Source of the DNA: Pseudomonas sp. AL03 | GTDB taxonomy: Bacteria; Pseudomonadota; Gammaproteobacteria; Pseudomonadales; Pseudomonadaceae | Assembly (NCBI RefSeq): GCF_029960815.1 | Contig: NZ_JASBRE010000016.1 | Span: 1-64,000 of the forward strand | Direction of reading: 5' to 3' | DNA: 64,000 nucleotides | In this document: positions 57,108 through 64,000 of the stretch, piece by piece | Position numbering within the stretch: position 1 is the stretch's first letter | Layout: every line of letters begins with the position of its first letter | Notes under the pieces: model-generated | Told to the model about the DNA's origin: nothing | The model's database searches: none | What the model saw: the letters and a program-made list of their open reading frames with translations, nothing else | Position numbers and translations under genes: made by a program

Positions 57108-58010
57108 ATGCACATATTGCTGACCGGCGGTACTGGTTTGATAGGACCTCAGCTCTGCCGACACTGGTTGAGTCAGGGTCATCGTCTGACGGTCTGGAGT
57201 CGAAGTCCTGAAAAAGTCGCGAAAATATGCGGTGCCCAGGTGCGTGGTGTTGCCCGGCTTGAAGACCTCGGCCCGGAACCGATCGATGCGATTGTAAATC
57301 TGGCGGGCGCACCGATTGCCGATCGGCCTTGGACAACCAAACGCAAAGCGCTGTTGTGGAGTAGCCGAATCGCCCTGACCGAAACCCTGCTGGCCTGGCT
57401 CGAAACCCGTGAGCAAAAACCGCAGGTATTGATCTCCGGATCTGCCGTTGGTTGGTATGGCGACGGAGGCGAGCGGGAACTGACCGAGAAATCTCCACCG
57501 GTCATCGATGATTTCGCCAGCCAGTTGTGCATCGCGTGGGAGGAAACCGCCCAGCGTGCCGAGGCGTTGGGCATCCGCGTGACCCTCATCCGCACCGGGC
57601 TGGTGTTGTCAGCCGAGGGCGGCTTTTTGTCGCGGCTGTTACTGCCATTCAAACTGGGGCTGGGCGGGCCTATCGGCAATGGCCGGCAGTGGATGCCGTG
57701 GATCCATATCAACGATCAAATCGCCCTGATTGATTTTCTTCTGCATCAGAAAGACGCTAGCGGTCCCTATAATGCCTGCGCGCCCAAGCCGGTGCGCAAT
57801 CGCGAGTTCGCCAAGACGTTGGGTAGCGTGCTGAACCGCCCGACGTTCATGCCCATGCCGGCCCTGGCTTTAAAGGTGTGTCTGGGCGAGTTGTCATTGC
57901 TGTTGCTGGGCGGCCAGAAGGCAGTTCCGGCTCGCTTGCTGGAAGCGGGTTTCACTTTCCAGTTCACTGATTTGCGCGCGGCTCTGGACGACCTTTCCAG
58001 CCGCCTTTGA
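57108..58010 (+). CDS. TIGR01777 / YfcH-family SDR epimerase-like protein
   Basis: 300 residues. NAD(P)-binding TGGTGLIGPQLCRHWL at about 6-21, NLAGAPIADRPWTTKRKALLWSSR, GSAVGWYGDGGERELTE with the Tyr-like position altered, and FMPMPALALKVCLGELSLLLLGGQKAVPARLLEAGF at the C-terminus. The reaction is not known. It lies 14 nt before hemH and is divergent from the renalase gene. Confidence 0.87.
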   Translation: MHILLTGGTGLIGPQLCRHWLSQGHRLTVWSRSPEKVAKICGAQVRGVARLEDLGPEPIDAIVNLAGAPIADRPWTTKRKALLWSSRIALTETLLAWLETREQKPQVLISGSAVGWYGDGGERELTEKSPPVIDDFASQLCIAWEETAQRAEALGIRVTLIRTGLVLSAEGGFLSRLLLPFKLGLGGPIGNGRQWMPWIHINDQIALIDFLLHQKDASGPYNACAPKPVRNREFAKTLGSVLNRPTFMPMPALALKVCLGELSLLLLGGQKAVPARLLEAGFTFQFTDLRAALDDLSSRL

Positions 58011-58023
58011 AATAGGACGTTGC

Positions 58024-59049
58024 ATGACCGATCACGCATTGCTTCTGGTCAATCTGGGCTCACCGGCCTCCACCTCGGTGGCGGATGTGCGCAGTTACCT
58101 CAATCAGTTTCTAATGGACCCGTATGTGATTGACCTGCCATGGCCGGTGCGACGTTTGTTGGTGTCGCTGATCCTGTTCAAGCGCCCGGAGCAGTCAGCC
58201 CACGCCTACGCCTCGATCTGGTGGGAGGAGGGCTCGCCGTTGGTGGTGCTCAGCCGTCGCCTGCAACAGGCCATGACGGCCCAGTGGACCCACGGTCCGG
58301 TGGAGTTGGCGATGCGTTACGGTGAGCCGTCGATTGAGTCGAAATTAGTGCAGCTGGCCGCCCAAGGCCACAAAAAAATCACGCTCGCGCCGCTTTATCC
58401 ACAGTTCGCTGACAGCACCGTGACCACGGTGATCGAAGAGGCCAAACGAGTGGTGCGCGAGAAGAAGCTCGACGTACAGTTCTCGATTCTCCAGCCGTTC
58501 TACGATCAGCCGGAATACCTCGATGCGTTGGTGGCCAGTGCCAAGCCTTATCTGCAGCAGGATCACGATCACCTGCTGCTGAGTTTTCACGGCTTGCCGG
58601 AACGGCACCTGACCAAGCTCGATCCGACCGGGCACCATTGCTTTAAAAGCGATAATTGCTGTCTGAACGCTTCGCCAGAAGTATTGGCGACCTGCTACCG
58701 CGCCCAATGCCTGCGCACGGCGTCCGAGTTTGCCAAACGTCTGGGCCTGCCGGATGGCAAGTGGTCGGTGTCATTCCAGTCGCGACTGGGTCGAGCCAAA
58801 TGGATCGAACCCTACACCGAAGCGCGCCTCGATGAGTTGGCTGGAATGGGCGTGAAGAAAGTGCTGGTGATGTGCCCGGCGTTTGTCGCCGATTGTATTG
58901 AGACGCTGGAAGAAATCGGTGATCGCGGCAAAGAGCAGTTCCGCGAGGCGGGAGGGGAGGAGTTGGTGCTGGTGCCGTGTCTCAACGATGACCCGCAGTG
59001 GGCGAAGGCGTTGAACACCTTGTGCGAAAGGGCCCCGTTGGCGTTGTAG
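58024..59049 (+). CDS. hemH: Ferrochelatase
   Basis: 341 residues; inserts Fe(II) in protoporphyrin IX, the last heme step. Visible: LVNLGSPASTSVADVRSYLNQFL, SFHGLPERHLTKLDPTGHHC with the catalytic His, and SFQSRLGRAKWIEPYT plus the late Glu of FVADCIETLEEI. Low ferrochelatase would let photosensitising protoporphyrin build up, which fits its place beside the light-stress genes. Confidence 0.95.
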   Translation: MTDHALLLVNLGSPASTSVADVRSYLNQFLMDPYVIDLPWPVRRLLVSLILFKRPEQSAHAYASIWWEEGSPLVVLSRRLQQAMTAQWTHGPVELAMRYGEPSIESKLVQLAAQGHKKITLAPLYPQFADSTVTTVIEEAKRVVREKKLDVQFSILQPFYDQPEYLDALVASAKPYLQQDHDHLLLSFHGLPERHLTKLDPTGHHCFKSDNCCLNASPEVLATCYRAQCLRTASEFAKRLGLPDGKWSVSFQSRLGRAKWIEPYTEARLDELAGMGVKKVLVMCPAFVADCIETLEEIGDRGKEQFREAGGEELVLVPCLNDDPQWAKALNTLCERAPLAL

Positions 59050-59050
59050 A

Positions 59051-59080
59051 TGATCGTCCCCACGCGCGTGGGAACGATCA
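59051..59080. terminator. REP-like hairpin closing hemH and uraA
   Basis: TGATCGTCCCCACGC (59051-59065) and GCGTGGGAACGATCA (59066-59080) form a nearly perfect palindrome with one C/A mismatch. It matches the frequent Pseudomonas GATCGTTCCCACGC repeat and lies between convergent stops. Confidence 0.7.
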
Positions 59081-59087
59081 GGTGGGG

Positions 59088-60368
59088 TTACAGCAGCGAC
59101 TCATTCGCCTTCTTGTGCTTCCAGCTGTCATTACCCGGCAGCAACAGGTTCAGCGCAATCGCCGTCACCGCGCACAGTGCGATGCCTTTGAGGCCGAAGT
59201 CGTCAGGCCCTGTGCCGGTGCCGACCAGTACGCCGCCAATCCCGAACACCAGGGTCACCGAGACAATCACCAGATTGCGCGCCTCGCCCAGGTCGATCTT
59301 GTGGCGAATCAGCGTGTTCATGCCCACCGCCGCAATCGAGCCGAACAACAGGCACAGAATCCCGCCCATCACCGGCACCGGAATGCTTTGCAGCAGCGCG
59401 CCGAACTTGCCGACGAACGCCAGACTGATGGCGAAAATCGCCGCCCAGGTCATGATTTTCGGGTTGTAGTTCTTGGTCAGCATCACTGCGCCCGTCACTT
59501 CGGCATAGGTGGTGTTGGGCGGGCCGCCAAACAGTCCCGCCGCGGTGGTGGCAATGCCGTCGCCGAGCAGGGTGCGGTGCAGGCCGGGTTTCTTCAGGTA
59601 ATCGCGACCGGTCACGCTACCGACTGCAATCACGCCGCCGATGTGCTCGATGGCCGGGGCCAGGGCCACTGGAACGATGAACAGAATTGCCTGCCAGTTG
59701 AATTCCGGCGCGGTGAAGTTCGGGATCGCGAACCAGGGTGCAGCGGCAATCTTCGCGGTATCAACCACGCCGAAATAGAACGCCATCGCAAAACCCACCA
59801 GCACGCCGGAGATGATCGGCACCAGGCGGAAAATGCCTTTGCCGAACACCGCGACGATCAGGGTGGTCAGCAGCGCCGGCATCGAGATCAACATTGCCGT
59901 TTGGTATTGAATCAGCTCGGTGCCGTCGCCCGCCTTGCCCATCGCCATGTTGGCGGCGATCGGTGCCATGGCCAGGCCGATGGAGATGATCACCGGGCCA
60001 ATCACCACCGGTGGCAGCAGACGGTCGATGAAACCGGTGCCTTTGATCTTCACCGCAAGGCCGAGGAAGGTGTAGACGAAACCCGCCGCCATCACACCGC
60101 CCATGGTCGCCGCGAGGCCGAACTGGCCCTTGGCGAGGATGATCGGGGTGATGAAGGCAAAACTCGATGCCAGGAATACCGGCACCTGACGCCCGGTGAC
60201 AATCTGGAACAGAATCGTCCCCAGGCCGGCGGTGAACAGCGCCACGTTCGGGTCGAGACCGGTAATCAGCGGCATCAACACCAGGGCGCCGAAGGCCACG
60301 AACAGCATCTGCGCACCCGACAGCACCGTGCGCCAGAGCGGATCGTTGAACTCATCCTGCATGCTCAA
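59088..60368 (-). CDS. uraA: Uracil permease (NCS2 family)
   Basis: 426 residues, about 14 hydrophobic segments. Family motifs: FASSFAFITPI, the substrate-site region EFNWQAILFIVPVALAPAIEHIGGVIAVG and LFGGPPNTTYAEVTGAV (QH and NxGxxxxT regions). Proton-driven uracil uptake at the inner membrane. Starts in the upp stop (4-nt overlap). Confidence 0.93.
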   Translation of the reverse strand: MSMQDEFNDPLWRTVLSGAQMLFVAFGALVLMPLITGLDPNVALFTAGLGTILFQIVTGRQVPVFLASSFAFITPIILAKGQFGLAATMGGVMAAGFVYTFLGLAVKIKGTGFIDRLLPPVVIGPVIISIGLAMAPIAANMAMGKAGDGTELIQYQTAMLISMPALLTTLIVAVFGKGIFRLVPIISGVLVGFAMAFYFGVVDTAKIAAAPWFAIPNFTAPEFNWQAILFIVPVALAPAIEHIGGVIAVGSVTGRDYLKKPGLHRTLLGDGIATTAAGLFGGPPNTTYAEVTGAVMLTKNYNPKIMTWAAIFAISLAFVGKFGALLQSIPVPVMGGILCLLFGSIAAVGMNTLIRHKIDLGEARNLVIVSVTLVFGIGGVLVGTGTGPDDFGLKGIALCAVTAIALNLLLPGNDSWKHKKANESLL

Positions 60369-61003
60369 GCGTCCTTCTGCTTGGTGCCGAAGATCTTGTC
60401 ACCGGCATCGCCCAGGCCTGGGATGATGTAACCGTGTTCGTTGAGTTTTTCGTCAATGGAGGCGGTGTAGATCATAACGTCTGGATGAGCTTTCCCTACA
60501 GCAGCGATGCCTTCAGGGGCAGCCACCAGCACCATCGCGCGGATATCCCGGCAACCGGCTTTTTTCAGCAGGTCGATGGTCGCGACCATGGAGTTGCCGG
60601 TGGCGAGCATCGGGTCGATGATCATCGCCAGGCGTTCGTTGATTTCCGGAACCAGTTTTTCCAGGTAGGTGTGGGCCTGCAAGGTTTGTTCGTTGCGGGC
60701 CACGCCGACGGCGCTGACTTTGGCGCCCGGGATGAGGCTCAGCACGCCTTCGAGCATGCCGATGCCGGCGCGCAGGATCGGCACCACGGTAATTTTCTTG
60801 CCGGCGATTTTCTCGACCGACACAGTGCCGCACCAGCCTTCGATATCGTAGGATTCCAGCGGCAGGTCTTTGGTGGCTTCATAGGTCAGCAGGGCGCCGA
60901 CTTCCTGAGCGAGCTCACGGAAATTCTTCGTGCTGATGTCGGCGCGGCGCATGAGGCCAAGTTTATGACGGATCAGCGGATGGCGGATCTCGAGGATGGG
61001 CAT
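60365..61003 (-). CDS. upp: Uracil phosphoribosyltransferase
   Basis: 212 residues from the ATG at 61003 (MPILEIRHPLIRHKLGLMRR). PRPP loop MIIDPMLATGNSMVATIDLLKKAG and the uracil-binding C-terminus YIIPGLGDAGDKIFGTK are intact. Converts uracil to UMP; coupled with uraA as a salvage operon. Confidence 0.95.
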   Translation of the reverse strand: MPILEIRHPLIRHKLGLMRRADISTKNFRELAQEVGALLTYEATKDLPLESYDIEGWCGTVSVEKIAGKKITVVPILRAGIGMLEGVLSLIPGAKVSAVGVARNEQTLQAHTYLEKLVPEINERLAMIIDPMLATGNSMVATIDLLKKAGCRDIRAMVLVAAPEGIAAVGKAHPDVMIYTASIDEKLNEHGYIIPGLGDAGDKIFGTKQKDA

Positions 61004-61168
61004 GGGAAAGGCTCCGGCGGCGGGCAAAAAAACCGGCCTAGATTAATCTATCCGAGGGTGTTGTCCTATAGACATAGAGTACGTTAGTCCATAAACGCTT
61101 GATCTGGCCGTGAGGGATGCGTACCTTTGCCCGCTTTTCCTCAGTCCGTCACCCCCCTGGAGAGCGCC

Positions 61169-61726
61169 ATGTCTGCTGATCTCGAGCATATCCGTCAAAT
61201 CATGCGAGAGGCTGACTGCCTGTACACCGAAGCTGAAGTCGAGGCGGCCATCGCCCGTGTCGGTGCACAAATCAACGATCAGATGGCGGAAAGCAATCCG
61301 GTGGTGTTCTGTGTGATGAACGGCGGGCTGATTTTCTCCGGCAAGCTGCTGACCCATCTGAACTTCCCGCTGGAAGCGTCCTACCTGCACGCCACCCGTT
61401 ATCGCAACGAAACCAGCGGCGGCGACCTGTTCTGGAAAGCCAAGCCTGAAGTTTCGTTCCTCGACCGTGATGTGCTGATCATCGACGACATCCTCGATGA
61501 AGGTCACACCCTGGGCGCGATCATCGATTACTGCAAACACGCCGGCGCCCGCAAAGTGCACACCGCCGTGCTGATCGACAAGGACCACGACCGCAAGGCC
61601 CGCCCGGACCTGAAAGCCGATTTCGTCGGCCTGCCATGCATCGATCGTTATATCTTCGGTTACGGCATGGACTACAAAGGCTACTGGCGTAACGCCAACG
61701 GGATTTTTGCCGTTAAAGGCATGTAA
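61169..61726 (+). CDS. hpt: Hypoxanthine-guanine phosphoribosyltransferase
   Basis: 185 residues from the ATG at 61169 (MSADLEHIRQIM), with GGAG 8 nt upstream. PRPP motif VLIIDDILDEGHTLGAI near 95-111 and FCVMNGGLIFSGKL. Purine salvage. Divergent from upp. Confidence 0.9.
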   Translation: MSADLEHIRQIMREADCLYTEAEVEAAIARVGAQINDQMAESNPVVFCVMNGGLIFSGKLLTHLNFPLEASYLHATRYRNETSGGDLFWKAKPEVSFLDRDVLIIDDILDEGHTLGAIIDYCKHAGARKVHTAVLIDKDHDRKARPDLKADFVGLPCIDRYIFGYGMDYKGYWRNANGIFAVKGM

Positions 61727-61738
61727 TCCAGACGCGAT

Positions 61739-61888
61739 CTGTAGCACCTGGCGCAGCCTGCGTTCGGCGCGGGCCGCGATCGGACGAAGCCGTCGTAAAT
61801 CCTGAATCCACGGTTTAACGCTGAAGAACCGCGATGCCTGATCTCACGACTGCTTCGCAGCCGGACGCAGCCTTCGGCAGCTGCTACA
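61739..61888. repeat. Inverted pair of REP elements (REPIN-like)
   Basis: Two GC-rich elements face each other between hpt and the next gene. One spans about 61739-61790 (CTGTAGCACCTGGCGCAGCC...). The other spans 61850-61888, and its reverse complement starts CTGTAGCAGCTGCCGAAGG. The second is a near-consensus Pseudomonas REP; the first is more diverged. About 60 bp separate them. Confidence 0.65.
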
Positions 61889-61916
61889 GTGCTCGGTCCC
61901 GCCCTCGGAGCCATTC

Positions 61917-62402
61917 ATGAGCCTTTTGATCCGCAGCTGCGCCGCCCTGTTGCTGACCTTGAGCCTGCCCCTGGCCGCCGCCCCGGCGCCGATGCACGCG
62001 CAGTTCCTGCCCCCGGATGACCTGACCCTGCGTGACGCGGAACCCGAGCAGCAACAGCTGTTGCAGGTTACCGAGTACTCGGTGGTGGTCGGCAGTCAAC
62101 GCCAGTCCAACCAGCAGCCGATTCCGGTTACGTCACCGTTGCTGATCCGTCTCAAGGGCAAATCCTTGAACAAAGGCGCGACCATCACCCAGGTGCTGCT
62201 CAACTTCGATGGCGAAAGCAAAAGCCTGAAAAAGCCGATTTACGACGACAAGAGCAAAACCCTGACGCTCTTTTACCCGATGGCGCAGTACCGGGTGGTG
62301 ATCGACTTGTTGCGCAATGACACGGTGTATTGCCAGTTTCTCAGCTACGCCAATGGCCATATCTGGGCCGATCTGCACACCGGCAGCGTTCGTCCGCGTT
62401 GA
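61917..62402 (+). CDS. Small exported protein, unknown
   Basis: 161 residues with a Sec signal peptide (LLIRSCAALLLTLSLPLAAAPA, cleavage about 21-24). The mature part is mostly beta-strand by eye (QLLQVTEYSVVVGSQRQSNQQPIPVTSPLLIRLKGKSL). One Cys near the C-terminus. Conserved Pseudomonas protein before the next small gene; no function assigned. Confidence 0.75.
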   Translation: MSLLIRSCAALLLTLSLPLAAAPAPMHAQFLPPDDLTLRDAEPEQQQLLQVTEYSVVVGSQRQSNQQPIPVTSPLLIRLKGKSLNKGATITQVLLNFDGESKSLKKPIYDDKSKTLTLFYPMAQYRVVIDLLRNDTVYCQFLSYANGHIWADLHTGSVRPR

Positions 62403-62465
62403 GCCCTGTGCCCGGGGAGGGGTAAACTGCCCGCCCCGTGAAATGACTGCGAGCTGGAGTCGGCA

Positions 62466-62753
62466 ATGCGTAAAGATAAGAAGCAAGTGATTGGTGACGA
62501 GATCGGCGATGAGCAGATCAAGCTGTTCCTCGATTTCGAACCGGTCGACGCCACGTCGCCGTCGCTGCACAAACTGATCAAGGCCTACCGCGGCCTGCGC
62601 ATCGATGACTTCGAGCGGTTTCTGACGTTTTTTGTCGAAGCCGGTCTGGATCTGGACGGCAAGGATGAGCACGGCAATGACTTCGTTGCTTTGATCAAGG
62701 ATCAGCGCAATGCGGCCGAGTACATCGAGTTGATCGCCAAGGCGCGCGGTTAA
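62466..62753 (+). CDS. Conserved small cytoplasmic protein
   Basis: 95 residues, highly charged (MRKDKKQVIGDEIGDEQIKLFLDFEP), ending AAEYIELIAKARG. It matches the PA4642-type hypothetical that sits beside mqo in Pseudomonas. The pattern DLDGKDEHGNDFVALIKDQRNAAEYIELI resembles a single ankyrin-like helix pair. Function unknown. Confidence 0.75.
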   Translation: MRKDKKQVIGDEIGDEQIKLFLDFEPVDATSPSLHKLIKAYRGLRIDDFERFLTFFVEAGLDLDGKDEHGNDFVALIKDQRNAAEYIELIAKARG

Positions 62754-62770
62754 GATCTTTAAGCGGCACA

Positions 62771-62809
62771 AAAAAACGCCCCGCTCTCAATGAGAACGGG
62801 GCGTTTTTT
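62771..62809. terminator. Bidirectional terminator between the small gene and mqo
   Basis: AAAAAACGCCCCG (62771-62783) and CGGGGCGTTTTTT (62797-62809) pair perfectly; TCTC and GAGA extend the stem past one mismatch. Confidence 0.92.
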
Positions 62810-62820
62810 ATGCGGCCGAA

Positions 62821-64000
62821 TCAAGCGTAGCTTTCGGTCTCGTTGCTGGCTTCAACCAGTTCCAGCGCGACGTTGTTCTGCACATTGAGCTTGCGATACA
62901 GCGCAGCATCGGTTTCCAGAACTTTTTCGCGAGCCGGGAAGATTTCCGCGAGCTTGGCAGCCCACTCGCCAGACGCTTTGTTCGGGAAGCACTTTTCGAT
63001 CAGTTCCAGCATGATCGAAACGGTCACCGACGCGCCTGGCGAAGCGCCGAGCAGGGCAGCAAGGCTACCGTCCTTGGCCGCGACCAGCTCGGTACCGAAC
63101 TGCAGAATGCCGCCCTTTTTCGGGTCTTTCTTGATGATCTGCACCCGTTGGCCGGCCACTTCCAGGCGCCAGTCTTCGGCTTTCGCTTCCGGGTAGAAAC
63201 GACGCAGTGAGTCCAGACGCTGTTCCATCGACTGCATCACTTCGCTGACCAGGTACTTGGTCAGGTCCATGTTGTTTTTGGCCACGGCCAGCATCGGGCC
63301 GATGTTGCCGGCGCGAACCGACATCGGCAGGTCCATGAAGGAGCCGTGCTTGAGGAACTTGGTGGTGAAGCCGGCGTAAGGTCCGAACAGTAGGGACTTC
63401 TTGCCATCGACCACGCGGGTGTCCAGGTGCGGCACCGACATCGGCGGCGAACCGACTGCGGCCTGGCTGTAAACCTTGGCCTGGTGGTGCTTGACCACTT
63501 CAGGGTTGTCGCAACGCAGCCACTGGCCACTGATCGGGAAGCCGCCGAAGCCTTTGCTTTCTTCAATGCCCGAAGCTTGCAGCAGCGGCAGTGCCGCGCC
63601 ACCGGCACCGAGGAACACGAATTTCGCGTCGACGTCACGCGAGTTGCCGCTGTTGACGTCCTTGATGCTGACGGTCCAGCCGCTGCCGTTACGCTTGAGG
63701 CCGGTCACGCGCTTGCAGTACTTGACCTGGGCATCGGGTGCGCTGGTCAGGTGCTTGAGCAGTTGATTGGTCAGGGCGCCGAAGTTGACGTCGGTGCCGT
63801 TCATCACGCGGGTGGCGGCGACGACTTCGTCGGCCGGCCGGCCGGGCATCATCAGTGGCATCCACTCGGCCATGGTGGCCTTGTCTTCGGTGTATTCCAT
63901 GTCCGAGAAGGCGTGGTGCTTGCTCAGCGTCTTGAAGCGTTCCTTGAGGAAGGAAACGCCATCGTCGTTCTGGACGAAGCTCAGGTGCGGCACCGGGCTG
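62821..64000 (-). CDS. mqo: Malate:quinone oxidoreductase, 3' part (runs off the window)
   Basis: The C-terminal 390 or so residues; the frame is open to the window end, and the start of the gene lies beyond 64000. FAD-dependent peripheral membrane enzyme that oxidises malate to oxaloacetate and reduces quinone. Recognised by VFLGAGGAALPLLQASGIEESKGFGGFPISGQWLRC, LDTRVVDGKKSLLFGPYAGFTTKFLK and LEVAGQRVQIIKKDPKKGGILQFGTE. No frameshift in the visible part. Confidence 0.93.
   Translation of the reverse strand, partial: SPVPHLSFVQNDDGVSFLKERFKTLSKHHAFSDMEYTEDKATMAEWMPLMMPGRPADEVVAATRVMNGTDVNFGALTNQLLKHLTSAPDAQVKYCKRVTGLKRNGSGWTVSIKDVNSGNSRDVDAKFVFLGAGGAALPLLQASGIEESKGFGGFPISGQWLRCDNPEVVKHHQAKVYSQAAVGSPPMSVPHLDTRVVDGKKSLLFGPYAGFTTKFLKHGSFMDLPMSVRAGNIGPMLAVAKNNMDLTKYLVSEVMQSMEQRLDSLRRFYPEAKAEDWRLEVAGQRVQIIKKDPKKGGILQFGTELVAAKDGSLAALLGASPGASVTVSIMLELIEKCFPNKASGEWAAKLAEIFPAREKVLETDAALYRKLNVQNNVALELVEASNETESYA

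Noticed and set aside
58998..60431. 477-codon plus-strand open frame over uraA
   Set aside because: Antisense to uraA, rich in His, Arg and Gln as expected from a complemented membrane-protein gene; no motif.
1..64000. CRISPR arrays, rRNA genes, insertion sequences, prophage genes
   Set aside because: I looked for regularly spaced repeats, transposase or integrase motifs and rRNA sequence and found none. The repeats present are REP-type hairpins and the MCE/TPR coding repeats.

Overview
The window is chromosomal DNA of a Pseudomonas, most probably of the fluorescens/putida side of the genus. The evidence is the gene order ychF-pth-rplY-prs-(tRNA-Gln)-ispE-lolB-TPR lipoprotein / hemA-prfA-prmC-moeB-murI-pagL, the blocks mksBEF / psi subunit-rimI / carbonic anhydrase and hemH / uraA-upp / hpt / mqo, the high-GC codon use, and REP-type hairpins between genes. 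The order agrees with the P. aeruginosa region around PA4640-PA4690 as I remember it, interrupted by accessory blocks. I see no rRNA, CRISPR array, insertion sequence or prophage.

Layout. 1-3.7 kb: a pqiA-pqiA-pqiB (LetAB-type) lipid-transport operon in which the PqiA part is two half-size proteins and the MCE protein has six MCE domains. 3.8-8.6 kb (minus): the MksBEF condensin. 8.7-11.8 kb: a probable DNA polymerase III psi subunit with rimI, an acidic disordered protein, beta-carbonic anhydrase and a SET-domain protein. 11.9-25 kb: accessory metabolism and transport (secreted unknown protein, AtoE-type short-chain fatty acid transporter, MFS transporter, PAS-PAS chemoreceptor, cupin, AraC regulator with divergent LysE exporter, ddl, a broken molybdopterin-binding gene beside a higBA toxin-antitoxin module, gamma-glutamyltransferase, DUF2817 peptidase-like protein). 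25-29 kb: tRNA-Met, a membrane chemoreceptor, a fosmidomycin-resistance-type MFS pump. 29-34.4 kb: an uncharacterised small biosynthetic cluster (AraC regulator, GST-like protein, SidA/PvdA-type N-hydroxylase, diaminobutyrate-type aminotransferase, EamA exporter) with no NRPS or siderophore synthetase nearby. 34.5-46.4 kb: conserved housekeeping genes. 46.5-59 kb: pagL, then a tightly overlapping minus-strand operon for light/UV stress (rudS, MerR regulator, photolyase, NTF2-like, SDR, COG2907 flavoprotein, DUF1365, cfa, DUF2878, YkgJ), with a renalase-like gene and a divergent SDR-hemH pair. 59-64 kb: uracil salvage (uraA-upp), hpt, two small conserved proteins and the 3' part of mqo.

How the genes work together. 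The most striking system is the light/UV stress locus. The rudS promoter carries four TGTACA-like boxes arranged as two pairs, each with an 18-bp period, and one box lies between a good -35 and -10. The renalase / SDR-hemH intergenic region has the same kind of box and shares a 12-mer with the rudS promoter. The MerR protein encoded second in the operon looks like a class II LitR, because it lacks the cobalamin-binding residues of CarH, and is the obvious candidate regulator. The operon would combine DNA photorepair, tRNA 4-thiouridine removal and modification of unsaturated membrane fatty acids, next to heme synthesis genes whose porphyrin intermediates are photosensitisers. The second candidate novelty is the 29-34 kb N-hydroxylase/aminotransferase/exporter cluster.

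Functions are assigned from motifs and remembered family features; no database search was run. Start codons were moved inward from the longest open frame where a Shine-Dalgarno sequence, family N-terminus or signal peptide supports it.
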